From Achromobacter anxifer (GTDB taxonomy: Bacteria > Pseudomonadota > Gammaproteobacteria > Burkholderiales > Burkholderiaceae_B): a DNA stretch of 64,000 bases. Positions within the stretch are counted from its first letter, which is position 1. Each line of letters opens with the position of its first letter. The notes below the pieces were generated by a model, which saw only the letters and a program-made list of their open reading frames with translations, did not search any database and was not told the DNA's origin. This document shows positions 24,304 through 34,007 of this stretch, piece by piece. The stretch lies in contig NZ_CAHLAR010000012.1 of the NCBI RefSeq assembly GCF_903652925.1, forward strand, positions 62,001-126,000. Reading direction: 5' to 3'. A program made the position numbers and the translations under genes.

Positions 24304-27300
24304 ATGAACCGTATTTACCGCAAGCTCTGGAATGCGAGCCTGGGCAATTGGGTGGTCGCGCCGGAAATCGCCCGTGGCGGCGGTGGTTTGGGGTCTGGCG
24401 TCGTGGGCTCCAGTGCTGCAAGGGCGCCTGCGCTGCGTTTGCATGGTGTTGCAACGGCCCTAGCACTGGCATGGGGCTTGGCGGGAGGCGCTCCGGTAGC
24501 GCTGGCAGCCTGCGTTGTTACGATTCCTGGCGCGGGTGGAACGGTGGACTGTTCCGGGACCGTTACTTCGACCTACAGTTCATCGGTGAACAACATCACG
24601 GTCAACGTCGCCAGCGACGCCACGGTGTATTCGCAGACGGGTCCTGCTCTCAATCTCGCCGGCAACAACATCAGGTTCAACAACTACGGGATGGTCGGCC
24701 CGACGCTGTTGGGGTCGTTGGTCAATTTCACCTCCGCGGTGGCCTTGGGCAACTCAAACAACAGCACCGTGAATATCACCAACGGCGGGCTCACCAGAGC
24801 GGTCGGCGATACGCCGCAGGGCAACCTGCTCAACCTGACCGGCATGGCCTATGAGGTGAAGAACGGTGCGAACGGCGTGGTGAACTTCACCAACACCGGC
24901 ACCATCGATGCCGCGCCCCTGATCACTGCTGGCATGTTGTCCGCCGCGGACATCCCTGGGATCATCCTCTACAACCCGTTGAACGGTGCCCCAGGCGCGG
25001 GCCCGCAGGTGAATTTCACCAACACCCTTGGCGGCTTCATCACCGGCCGGATCGCATTCCAGGGTTCGGCGGCGGGTAACACCTTCATCAACGCCGGCAT
25101 CCTCAACGGCAGCTTGTCCATGGGCGCGGGCGGCCTCACGGGCAACAAGTTCATCGCAGTGACCGGCTCGGTGGTCAACAGTGGCGGCGGGGTAGCAACC
25201 GCCACGGGCATCTTGGGCAAGGCAGGCCTTCAGTTCGCCCCCGCAGGCGTCGTCGATGGCGGCCTGAATGGCGCCAGCAACACCCTGGTCCTGCAAAACG
25301 TTGCCGATGCCGCCAATCCTGGCACTGGTCCCAACGGCACCGGCACAGTCTCCCCCACCACCTACAAGAACTTTCCCAACCTGAAGGTCTACAGCGGCAC
25401 TTGGACCATTCAAGGTCCTCTGCTTGGCGCTTACATCAACCCCACGGCCGAATTGAACGGCGGTGTCGCGAGCATCAACGATGCTTTGGTCTTCGGCACC
25501 GCCACCGTCGTCGCCAACGGGGGCACCCTGCGCTCTCAGGGCTCGCCGCTGAGCCTGGCCAATACATTCAACCTGGGCGCCAACGGCCTGACCATCGACG
25601 GAACCAGTCAACTGACCCTGAGCGGCCAACTGGGCGGTAGCGGCGCGTTGACCAAGAACGGAGCCGGGACCCTGGTGCTGGACAACGCCACCAACAACTA
25701 CATCGGTGGCACCACCCTTAACGGCGGCACCCTGGCCCTGGGCAGCGCCACGGCGCTCGGCAACGGCGGTCTGTCGGTCACTGGCATGTCAACCCTGCAA
25801 ACCACCACGGCGCTGTCCCTTGGAACCGGCATCGACCTGGGGGCGACATTGGGCGTGGACGCCGCCAATAACCTGACCCTGAGCGGCAACATCACCGGTA
25901 GCGGCGGCCTGGCCAAGGCCGGCAGCGGCGCCCTGACCCTCACCGGCGCCAACAATTTCACGGGCGGCGTCAACCTCAACGCCGGCACGCTCATCGTCGC
26001 CAGCGACACCGCGCTGGGCAGGGGCGGCCTGACCATCAGCGCCACCGGGGTCACCCTCGACAATGCGGGGACAGTCAGCCTGGGCAACAGCATCGCCCTT
26101 GGCAACAGCCAGCGATTGGCCCTGGCCGGCAGCAATGCAATGACCTTGAGCGGCGCCATCAGCGGTGACTTCAGCGGCCTGGACAAGTACGGGGCTGCGG
26201 ACCTGACCCTGAGCGGCGCGAACACCTTCACGGGCGGCGTGAAACTGAACGCCGGCAAGCTGATCATCGGCGGCGACAGCGCCCTGGGCACCGGCATATT
26301 CAATGCCGCAGCCGGCACGACTCTGGATGCCAACGCGGCGCGCACCGTAGGCAATGCCATGACGCTGGGCGGCAACGTCACCGTCGCCGGGTCCAACAAC
26401 CTGACGCTCAACGGTCCGATCACCGGCGCGGGCGGCCTGACCAAGAATGGCGCCGCCACCCTGACCATCGCGGGCAACAACGGTTTCCAGGGCGGCGTCG
26501 CGCTGAATGCCGGGACCCTGCTGCTCGGCAACAACAATGCCCTGGGTACGGGCGGCGCCCTGACCACCGCTGCCGGCACCACCCTCGGCGCCACCGGCAC
26601 CGGCCTGACCGTGCGCAACCCGATCGGACTCAACGGCGACCTGACCATCAACGGCCCGCAAAACCTCAGCCTGAACGGCGTGATCAGCGGCAGCGGCAAC
26701 CTGACCAAGAATGGCGGCAGCATTCTCCAGCTGGCCGCCGCCAATACCTTCCAGGGCAACGTCCTGCTCAATGCCGGCACGCTGTACATCGGCAGCGCCG
26801 ACGCGCTGGGGCAAGGCCGCCTGATCGCCTCGGGCGGCACTATCGATTCCCTATCGGCCCCGACCGTGGCCAACGCCATCACTCTTAATGGCGCAGTGGC
26901 GGTCGGCGGCCTCAGCAACCTCACCCTGCAAGGCGTCATCGATGGCAACGGCCGCCTGACCAAGGGCGGCGCCGCCGATCTCAGCCTGACCGGCGTGAAC
27001 ACCTACAGCGGCGGCACCTTCCTCAACGGCGGCAGCATCACGATCGGCAACGCCGGTGCGCTCGGTTCGGGCGACCTGACCGTCGGCGGAGGCGCCAGCC
27101 TGACCGGCTCTACGCCCTTGGCGCTGGGCAACGCCATACACCTGAACGCCGGCCTGACCTTGCCGGGCAGCAGCGCGCTGACGCTCGGCGGCATGATCGA
27201 CGGCATGGCCGGCCTGACCAAGACCGGTGCGGGCACCCTGACCCTGAGCGGGGCGAACACCTATGGCGGCGGGACCACCCTCAACAACGGTACGCTGATC

Positions 27301-30300
27301 GTCGCCTCCAACACCGCCTTGGGCACCGGCGCCTTGACTGCCGCCGGCGGCACCTCGCTGGACAGCAGCTCCGCCGTAACGCTGACCAACGGCGTAAACA
27401 CCAATTTCGGCGGCCTGAACGTGCTGGGCAGCCACGACCTGACGCTCAAGGGCACGATTGCCGGCGGCGGTGGACTGACCAAGAACGGGTCGGCCACGCT
27501 GACGCTGGCGGGCGCCAACACCTACGCAGGCAACACCCAGGTCAATGCAGGCGCCTTGCTGGTTGACGGCTCGGTAAGCGGGACCGTCACTGCCAACAAC
27601 GGCGGCACGCTGGGCGGCATCGGCCGCATTGCCGGCGATGTCGAAATCGCTTCGGGCGCGACCCTGTCTCCCGGCCACGGCGGTCCCGGCACCTTGACCG
27701 TGGGTGGCAATCTCACGCTGCAGGCCAATTCGGCCACCAGCTTCGAGCTGGGCCAGGCCGGTGTCGTGGGAGGCGCGAGCAATGACCTGGTGTCCGTGCG
27801 GGGCAACCTCACCTTAGGCGGAGCGTTGACCGCCAATGCGGCCTCGGCCGGCTGGTACCGCCTGTTCAACTATGACGGCAGCCTGTCGGGCAGTTTTGCG
27901 TCCACCCAGGTCAACAGCACGCAATCGGGTTTCACGCCCCGCAGCCACAGCCTGGACACCGGCACGACCGGCCAGATCAATCTGTCGGTGGTGGCCGCAG
28001 GGCAAAGCCTGCAGTTCTGGAACGGCGGGCAGACCAGCGGCAACGGCAGCATCACCGGCGGGGCCGGCACCTGGAGCTTGGCAGGCACCAACTGGACGGA
28101 CAGCGCGGGCACCGCGACCCAGGGGTGGAACGGATCGGTCGCCGTATTCGGCGGCAGCGCCGGCGGCAACGTGGCCGTGGCCGGCGCCCAGTCCTTCGAC
28201 ACCCTGCAGTTCAGCACCGATGGCTACAACCTGACGGGCGGCAGCCTGGCGTTCTCGCCGGCCTCCGGCACGCAGGGCACCATCAACACCGACGCAGGCA
28301 TCAGCGCCGCCATCGCGACGACCCTCGTCGATGGCTCGGGCACGAGCCTGCTGAAGGTCGGCGGCGGCACGCTCACGCTCTCTGGCGTGAACACCTACAG
28401 CGGAGGCACGACGGTGGCCGAGGGCACCTTGGTGGCCGCCAGCAACAACGCGCTGGGCGCAGGCGCTGTGACGGTGGACAACACGGCGGGCCGGAATGCG
28501 ATCCTGCAGATCAACAGCGGCGTGACGCTGGCCAATACGGTCACGCTGACCCACGGCGGCGGACTGAACAATGCCGGCACGCTCGCGGGCAATCTGCTGA
28601 TGGACACGTCCAGCGCCAACCGTGTGCAATTGCAGGCCGGCAGCCAGATCCTGGGCAATCTGAACCTGGGCGGCAACGTCGGCTCCACGCTGACGCTGGA
28701 GGCCGCCGGCAACGCGCAACAGCTGCATTCGCAGGCCGTGCGCGGCAGCACCACCTTGGCTGGCGAGCTGGTCAAGATCGGCACAGGCACCTGGGTGCTG
28801 GACCAGGACCTGACTCCCGCGGCCACCACCATCGCCAGCGGTACGCTGCAGCTGGGCAATGGCGGCACGGTGGGAAGCCTGGGGGCGGGAGGCGTGACCA
28901 ACAACGGCACGCTGGCGATCGCCCGCAGCGACGCAATCACCTTGGCAAACCCGATCACCGGCAGCGGCAATCTGGTGCAACAAGGCGCTGGCACAACCAC
29001 CTTGACCGGGACCAACACCTACACGGGCGGCACCACCATCAGCGCGGGCAAGCTGATCGCCTCGGCGGCCAGCCTGGGCAGCGGCGCCATCGCCAACAAC
29101 GCCGCCCTGGAACTGAACCAGGCGACCGATGCCACGCTGGCCCAGGCCATCAGCGGCACGGGTAGCCTGACCAAGACGGGCGCCGGCAGCCTGACGCTGG
29201 CTGGCGTCAACACCTACTCCGGCGGCACGGTCATCAACGCGGGCAAACTGGTCGCCTCGGTGGCCAGCCTGGGCAGCGGCGCCATCGCCAACAATGCCGC
29301 CCTGGAACTGAACCAGGCGACCGACGCCACACTGGCCCAGGCCATCGGCGGCACCGGCAGCCTGATCAAGACGGGAGCCGGCAGTCTCACGCTGACTGGC
29401 GCCAACAGCCACACCGGCGGCACCGCCATCAACGCGGGCAGGCTGGTCGCCTCGGTGGCCAACCTCGGCAGCGGCGCCATCGCCAACAACGCCGTGCTGG
29501 AACTGAACCAGGCCAGCGATGCCACGCTGGCCCAGGCCATCGGCGGCACCGGCAGCCTGACCAAGACGGGCGCCGGCAGCCTGACGCTGGCTGGCGTCAA
29601 CACCTATTCCGGCGGCACAGCCATCAACGCAGGAAAGCTGATCGCCTCGGTGGCCAACCTGGGCAGCGGCGCCATCGCCAACAACGCGGCCCTGGAACTG
29701 AACCAGGCGACCGATGCCACCCTGGCCCAGGCTATCGGCGGTACCGGCAGCCTGACCAAGACGGGCGCCGGCAGCCTGACGCTGGCTGGCGTCAACACCT
29801 ATTCCGGCGGCACAGCCATCAACGCGGGCAAGCTGGTCGCCTCGGTGGCCAGCCTGGGTAGCGGCGCCATCGCCAACAACGCCGCCCTGGAACTGAACCA
29901 GGCCACCGATGCCACGCTGGCCCAGGCCATCAGCGGCAACGGCAGCCTGACCAAGACGGGAGCCGGCCGCTTGACGCTGACGGGCGACAGCGGCGCGTAC
30001 ACGGGCAGCACGGTGCTCAATGCCGGGACGCTGGCGTTGAACACTGGAGCCGCGCTGGGAGGCAAGCTGACGGTCGCCAGCGGCGCAAGCCTGAGCGGCG
30101 GCGGCGCAGTAGGCTCGCTCACGCTGGCCGGCGGCAGCATCGTCGCTCCGGGCAGCGCCGGCGCATCGGGCCACGCCTATGGCACCTTGACCGTCAACGG
30201 CGACCTGACCTTCCAGGCCGGCTCGTCGTACCAGGTCCATGCCGACCCCGGATCCAGCGCCAGCGACCGCATCGCGGTGACCGGCACGGCCTCCCTGGCT

Positions 30301-31647
30301 GGCGGCGTGCTGCACGTGGGACCTGAAGCGGGCTTCGATGCGGCCAGGACCTATACCATCCTGACGGCCAACGCGGTCAATGGCACGTTCAATACGGTGT
30401 CGTCGAACTACGCCTACCTCAATCCCTCGTTGAGCTATGGCGATCAACAGGTCCAGCTGCAGCTGGAGCGCAAGCAGACCACGCCCAATAAGCCGATTGC
30501 GTTTGCCGATGCCGCGACTACATCGAACCAGCGTGCGGTGGCCAATGCCCTGGACAGCCTGCCGTCGGGCAATGCCTTGCACAAGTACATCCTGACGCTG
30601 CCCGAGGGCATGCCGCCGGATGTCTTCAACAGCCTGAGCGGCGAGGCCCACGCCAGCGTGGTGTCCAGTCTGCTTGGGGGCGCCACGTCGCCGCGCACCC
30701 TGTCGATGCAGCGCCTGCGCGCGAACCTGAACGCCGGCATGAGCCCGGGTTCTCCGACGGCGCAGGCGGGCGGTCCGCTGCCGGCCTCGGCCTTGCCGTC
30801 GTCCAACGCGCAGCCCGCCTGGGCCGAGCTGGTGGGCAACTGGCAGACGCAAAAGGAAAACGGCAACGCCGCGCAAGTGCGCCAGCACACGGGCGGCCTC
30901 TTCATCGGCGCGGATCATGAGGTGGGCCGCAGCGGTTGGCGCCTGGGCGCCGCGGTCGGCTATACCGACAGCAAGATCAACGTCGATGACCGGTCCTCGC
31001 AGGCCGATGTGTCCGGCTACAGCGCCACGCTGTACGGCGGAAAATCGTTTGAGGTGGGCGCGGGCAAGCTGAACTTCCTGGCGGGCGCTGCCTACACCTG
31101 GCATGACGTCAGCACCAAGCGCTATGCCACCGTGGCGAGCGGGCAGGAGAAGTTGACGGCCGACTACGGCGCCAACACGACTCAGCTCTTTACGGAATTG
31201 GGTTACTCGATGGCGTTGACCGACAGCACCCGTATCGAGCCTTTCGTGGGCGTTGCCTGGAGCGATCTGCGCACGCGCGGCTTCTCGGAGTCGGGCGGTT
31301 CGGCGGCCTTGAATGGCCAAGGCAGCAGCGACAAGCAGACCAGCAGCACGCTGGGCTTGCGCACGCAGACCGACTTCAACGTCGGCCGTTCCGAAGCGCG
31401 CCTGCATGCCATGGCGGGCTGGCGCCACGCCTTTGGCGGCCTGACGCCGCAGACGACGATGGCCTTCGAAGGCAGCCAGGCGTTCACGGTGGCCGGCACG
31501 CCGATTGCGCGCAACTCCGCCCTGGCGGAACTGGGCGCGGAAGTCGCGGTGTCGCGCGACACGACGATGGCATTGACCTACAACGGTCAGTACGGCGGCG
31601 GCAACCGCGAGCATGCCGGGTCACTCAACGTGCGCTGGCGGTACTGA
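24304..31647 (+). CDS. Giant autotransporter with PATR-type repeats
   Basis: This 2447-residue type Va secreted protein begins with an extended signal peptide region (MNRIYRKLWNASLGNWVVAP), then a hydrophobic core and cleavage near VALA at residue 68. The passenger is a long beta-helix built from glycine/asparagine-rich repeats of the GANTYSGGTTLNGGTL type. The C-terminal barrel is about 277 residues (from near 30817, AWAELVGNWQ) and ends in NVRWRY. The ATG at 24304 is selected because the ESPR starts there; upstream readings are not protein-like. Likely roles are adhesion, aggregation or biofilm. Five near-identical 65-residue units lie at 29008-29982. It has no protease triad that I can recognise. 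Confidence 0.93.
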   Translation: MNRIYRKLWNASLGNWVVAPEIARGGGGLGSGVVGSSAARAPALRLHGVATALALAWGLAGGAPVALAACVVTIPGAGGTVDCSGTVTSTYSSSVNNITVNVASDATVYSQTGPALNLAGNNIRFNNYGMVGPTLLGSLVNFTSAVALGNSNNSTVNITNGGLTRAVGDTPQGNLLNLTGMAYEVKNGANGVVNFTNTGTIDAAPLITAGMLSAADIPGIILYNPLNGAPGAGPQVNFTNTLGGFITGRIAFQGSAAGNTFINAGILNGSLSMGAGGLTGNKFIAVTGSVVNSGGGVATATGILGKAGLQFAPAGVVDGGLNGASNTLVLQNVADAANPGTGPNGTGTVSPTTYKNFPNLKVYSGTWTIQGPLLGAYINPTAELNGGVASINDALVFGTATVVANGGTLRSQGSPLSLANTFNLGANGLTIDGTSQLTLSGQLGGSGALTKNGAGTLVLDNATNNYIGGTTLNGGTLALGSATALGNGGLSVTGMSTLQTTTALSLGTGIDLGATLGVDAANNLTLSGNITGSGGLAKAGSGALTLTGANNFTGGVNLNAGTLIVASDTALGRGGLTISATGVTLDNAGTVSLGNSIALGNSQRLALAGSNAMTLSGAISGDFSGLDKYGAADLTLSGANTFTGGVKLNAGKLIIGGDSALGTGIFNAAAGTTLDANAARTVGNAMTLGGNVTVAGSNNLTLNGPITGAGGLTKNGAATLTIAGNNGFQGGVALNAGTLLLGNNNALGTGGALTTAAGTTLGATGTGLTVRNPIGLNGDLTINGPQNLSLNGVISGSGNLTKNGGSILQLAAANTFQGNVLLNAGTLYIGSADALGQGRLIASGGTIDSLSAPTVANAITLNGAVAVGGLSNLTLQGVIDGNGRLTKGGAADLSLTGVNTYSGGTFLNGGSITIGNAGALGSGDLTVGGGASLTGSTPLALGNAIHLNAGLTLPGSSALTLGGMIDGMAGLTKTGAGTLTLSGANTYGGGTTLNNGTLIVASNTALGTGALTAAGGTSLDSSSAVTLTNGVNTNFGGLNVLGSHDLTLKGTIAGGGGLTKNGSATLTLAGANTYAGNTQVNAGALLVDGSVSGTVTANNGGTLGGIGRIAGDVEIASGATLSPGHGGPGTLTVGGNLTLQANSATSFELGQAGVVGGASNDLVSVRGNLTLGGALTANAASAGWYRLFNYDGSLSGSFASTQVNSTQSGFTPRSHSLDTGTTGQINLSVVAAGQSLQFWNGGQTSGNGSITGGAGTWSLAGTNWTDSAGTATQGWNGSVAVFGGSAGGNVAVAGAQSFDTLQFSTDGYNLTGGSLAFSPASGTQGTINTDAGISAAIATTLVDGSGTSLLKVGGGTLTLSGVNTYSGGTTVAEGTLVAASNNALGAGAVTVDNTAGRNAILQINSGVTLANTVTLTHGGGLNNAGTLAGNLLMDTSSANRVQLQAGSQILGNLNLGGNVGSTLTLEAAGNAQQLHSQAVRGSTTLAGELVKIGTGTWVLDQDLTPAATTIASGTLQLGNGGTVGSLGAGGVTNNGTLAIARSDAITLANPITGSGNLVQQGAGTTTLTGTNTYTGGTTISAGKLIASAASLGSGAIANNAALELNQATDATLAQAISGTGSLTKTGAGSLTLAGVNTYSGGTVINAGKLVASVASLGSGAIANNAALELNQATDATLAQAIGGTGSLIKTGAGSLTLTGANSHTGGTAINAGRLVASVANLGSGAIANNAVLELNQASDATLAQAIGGTGSLTKTGAGSLTLAGVNTYSGGTAINAGKLIASVANLGSGAIANNAALELNQATDATLAQAIGGTGSLTKTGAGSLTLAGVNTYSGGTAINAGKLVASVASLGSGAIANNAALELNQATDATLAQAISGNGSLTKTGAGRLTLTGDSGAYTGSTVLNAGTLALNTGAALGGKLTVASGASLSGGGAVGSLTLAGGSIVAPGSAGASGHAYGTLTVNGDLTFQAGSSYQVHADPGSSASDRIAVTGTASLAGGVLHVGPEAGFDAARTYTILTANAVNGTFNTVSSNYAYLNPSLSYGDQQVQLQLERKQTTPNKPIAFADAATTSNQRAVANALDSLPSGNALHKYILTLPEGMPPDVFNSLSGEAHASVVSSLLGGATSPRTLSMQRLRANLNAGMSPGSPTAQAGGPLPASALPSSNAQPAWAELVGNWQTQKENGNAAQVRQHTGGLFIGADHEVGRSGWRLGAAVGYTDSKINVDDRSSQADVSGYSATLYGGKSFEVGAGKLNFLAGAAYTWHDVSTKRYATVASGQEKLTADYGANTTQLFTELGYSMALTDSTRIEPFVGVAWSDLRTRGFSESGGSAALNGQGSSDKQTSSTLGLRTQTDFNVGRSEARLHAMAGWRHAFGGLTPQTTMAFEGSQAFTVAGTPIARNSALAELGAEVAVSRDTTMALTYNGQYGGGNREHAGSLNVRWRY
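29008..29982 (+). repeat. Five tandem 195-bp repeats inside the autotransporter
   Basis: The units begin at 29008, 29203, 29398, 29593 and 29788. Each encodes 65 residues with the pattern G-NTYSGGT-INAGKL-ASVASLGSGAIANNAALELNQ-TDATLAQAI-GTGSLTKTGAGSLTL, shortened here to key blocks. The copies differ at only a few residues (for example GANSHTGG in unit 3), so the DNA identity is high. The unit length keeps the reading frame, which allows copy-number change by recombination or slippage without breaking the protein. Confidence 0.92.
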
Positions 31648-31695
31648 CGGACGCATGGCGCGTGGTCAGCTCCCCGACCTCACTCCAGCGATAAC

Positions 31696-31814
31696 GGAAT
31701 GATCCCGCGCCACATCAGCCCTCCCTGCCAGCGCTTCACGCATGCCTAGGTGTCGCAGGTCTGCGTGAAGCCCGCCTGCTTGGTCTTGACGGTGCTAACA
31801 AAGGCGGGCGCGGG
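31696..31814 (-). pseudogene. 3'-end remnant of a PRISE-type SDR gene
   Basis: On the minus strand this stretch reads APAFVSTVKTKQAGFTQT, then CDT-stop-ACVKRW...LM...IIP. The intact SDR at 55957-57048 ends APAFVSTVKIKQAGFTQT, YDTEACVKHW...LMERRIIPRAQG. The Glu codon is replaced by TAG (31746-31748) and only about the last 40 codons are present. Matching DNA stops near 31814. It is a decayed partial paralogue or duplicate placed right after the autotransporter. Confidence 0.82.
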
Positions 31815-31915
31815 CGCAGCGTGGCTGAAACGACTCAGCGTACCAAGCTCCCCGCCCCTGGTTGCCACAGCTGGGTCGTAGGCAAGGCAAAATGATGCTC
31901 CAAGGAGCCCCAATC

Positions 31916-32884
31916 TTGAATACGACCTCTTTACTGGCCACTGACCTGGACAGCACCAGGATAGACGAACTGGCCGCGCTGCTGGCCATCGCAAGGGAAG
32001 GTTCTTTCGTTGCGGCGGGCCGGAGTTTGCTTCGTCACCCCACGATAGTGTCTCGCCGGATAGCCGCGCTCGAGGCTCGATTGGGTGTCAGGCTGATCGA
32101 GAGGACCACTCGCCAAGTGAAGCTGACGGCAGCCGGCGAGCGCCTTGCGGAGCAGGTGCGCTCCGCAAGCGGAGCAATAGTCGAGGCCGAACACGAAGCC
32201 AGCGCAGACGCGGCCGAACTGCGTGGGCGATTGAAACTTGCGTTCCCGTCGGCCCTGGGGCGCCAATGGTTGGCACCGCTGCTGCCAGACTTCATGAAGC
32301 GCCATCCCGCGCTTCAGATCGAGGTCGACTACAGCGAACGGTACATCGACCTGGTTGCTGAGGGATTTGATGCAGCTGTCCGTGTGGGTATTCTGAATGA
32401 CAGCCGGCTCGTGGCCAAGAAGCTGTGCGGACACCGCCGAGTGTTGGGCGCCTCCCCTGACTACCTGAAACGGTTCGGCGAACCGCGGGAGCCGCGGGAT
32501 CTGGCAGAACACAACTGCATCTGCTTGCCATCGTTCGCATCCTTTCCGAATTGGAAGCTGAAACGAGGAAGCCGCGAGGAGACCATCCTGGCCCAAGGCT
32601 CCCTTTTGTCGAATGACAGCCTTGCGCTGCTCGAGGCCGCGCGCCAAGGCATTGGGATCCTCGGAGGCGGAGAGTGGCTAATGGCTCGAGATTTTGCTCA
32701 AGGCGTTCTCGTGCCCGTTCTCCCGGGGTGGACCTTTGATGCGAATGGGGGGGTGTATCTCGTCAGGCCGTCAATCCGCCACGCGCCTGCGCGCGTGCAG
32801 GCATTTGCAGTCTGGATCACCGGTCAATTTTCTGAAAATGCGCCTTGGCTGCGCGCCACCCACCACAAACGCCAGAAGAACTGA
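31916..32884 (+). CDS. LysR-type transcriptional regulator
   Basis: This LysR protein of about 322 residues has an HTH near the start (IDELAALLAIAREGSFVAAG, then VSRRIAALEARLGVRLIERTTRQV) and a full effector-binding domain (SYSERYIDLVAEGFDAAVRVG-type core, C-terminal GIGILGGGEW). The start is placed at TTG 31916-31918, which has AAGGAG eight bases upstream. ATG codons at 31892 and 31895, and an open frame from 31862, lack such a site. It converges with the quinone oxidoreductase gene and overlies DNA next to the SDR remnant. Its target is not evident. Confidence 0.85.
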   Translation: MNTTSLLATDLDSTRIDELAALLAIAREGSFVAAGRSLLRHPTIVSRRIAALEARLGVRLIERTTRQVKLTAAGERLAEQVRSASGAIVEAEHEASADAAELRGRLKLAFPSALGRQWLAPLLPDFMKRHPALQIEVDYSERYIDLVAEGFDAAVRVGILNDSRLVAKKLCGHRRVLGASPDYLKRFGEPREPRDLAEHNCICLPSFASFPNWKLKRGSREETILAQGSLLSNDSLALLEAARQGIGILGGGEWLMARDFAQGVLVPVLPGWTFDANGGVYLVRPSIRHAPARVQAFAVWITGQFSENAPWLRATHHKRQKN

Positions 32885-33017
32885 TGGCCCTGCGACACTG
32901 ATCCGAATCAAGGCCTGCACGCCCATGCCAGTCAGTCCGAAGGGACCGGCCGCCGGGGCTGTCAATGGAAACAGCTCATCCGGCCAGCGGCGAGCAACGA
33001 CTCAATCGCTGCTTCCA

Positions 33018-34007
33018 TCAAACTCTCAATACCACCGGTCCATTGGAACTGCCGTTCTCCAATGCTGCATGTGCTTGAGCGACATCTTCCAAAGCGAACC
33101 TCTTCCAGATGTTGGCGGGAAGAATCCCCTCTGAGAATGCCGCGTACACGTCGGCGACGCGGTCGCGATACTCCTGCAGGTCGGTCGCGTGAGCCGTAAT
33201 TGAAGGCCGCGTCAGAAACAGGGATCCCTTCGCGTTAAGCGTGCCGACTGACACCGGGTCTGGCACACCGCTGGATGCGCCAATCGACACCATCATTCCG
33301 CGAGCATGCAGACTGTCGATCGAAGCCGAGAATGTGGCCTTGCCAACGCCGTCGTACACGACATCCGCCTTGCGTCCCTTTGTGATGCGCTGGACCTCGG
33401 CCGGCACATCGCACTTGCCCCACACAAGAATCTCGTCGCAGCCACGAGAACGAGCGGCTTCGACGCTGGCTTCCTTGGACACCACTCCGATAACCGTTGC
33501 ACCGAGATGCTTCGCCCAAGGCGCCATCAACTGTCCAAGGGCGCCAGCCACGCCGTACAAAAGAACAGTGGTCCCCGGCCCGACAGGAAAGGTGCTCTTC
33601 AACAGATATTGCGCCGTGATGCCCTTGAAAGTAATGGCGGCCGCCGTTTCACAGTCAATCGAATCGGGTAGACGGATCAATCGTTCGGACGGGTACGCCC
33701 GCGCCGTCGCATACGCGCCGATAGGCCCTAACGCGTAGGCGACGCGGTCGCCGACCGCAACTTGCGATACCGCGCGGCCGACGGCGGCCACCCGACCTGC
33801 CGCTTCCAGGCCGAGACCGGATGGAGTGGGTATGGGCACCGCGCCAGAGCGCTGCATCGCATCAAGGAAGTTGATGCCTATGGCCTCTTGCACAATCCAC
33901 GCCTCATTTGGGGCAAGGCTGTCGACCATGATTTGTTTCGGTTCCAGCACCTGCGGGCCGCCGGGAGCGGCAATGCGGATCGCGGCTGCGGTTAGGGCTG
34001 ATGCCAT
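33018..34007 (-). CDS. Quinone oxidoreductase-like MDR family protein
   Basis: This 329-residue medium-chain dehydrogenase/reductase of the zinc-independent quinone oxidoreductase type has a GroES-like N-terminal domain (LGLEAAGRVAAVGRAVSQVAVGDRVAY) and a Rossmann motif YGVAGALGQLMAPWAK near residue 145. It reduces quinones or enones with NADPH in the cytoplasm. The ATG at 34005-34007 has AGGAGA upstream and gives the normal family start; a 33-codon extension is rejected. It converges with the LysR gene on its left and is divergent from the diguanylate cyclase on its right. Confidence 0.9.
   Translation of the reverse strand: MASALTAAAIRIAAPGGPQVLEPKQIMVDSLAPNEAWIVQEAIGINFLDAMQRSGAVPIPTPSGLGLEAAGRVAAVGRAVSQVAVGDRVAYALGPIGAYATARAYPSERLIRLPDSIDCETAAAITFKGITAQYLLKSTFPVGPGTTVLLYGVAGALGQLMAPWAKHLGATVIGVVSKEASVEAARSRGCDEILVWGKCDVPAEVQRITKGRKADVVYDGVGKATFSASIDSLHARGMMVSIGASSGVPDPVSVGTLNAKGSLFLTRPSITAHATDLQEYRDRVADVYAAFSEGILPANIWKRFALEDVAQAHAALENGSSNGPVVLRV

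Noticed and set aside
29008-29982. The 195-bp direct repeats considered as a CRISPR-like or integrative array.
   Set aside because: They are contiguous coding repeats inside a beta-helix passenger, with no spacers.
27814-31614. A 1266-codon open frame antisense to the autotransporter, and other long antisense frames at 24754-27678.
   Set aside because: They are low-complexity shadows produced by the GC-rich repeated codons of the autotransporter; none has a ribosome site or known motif.
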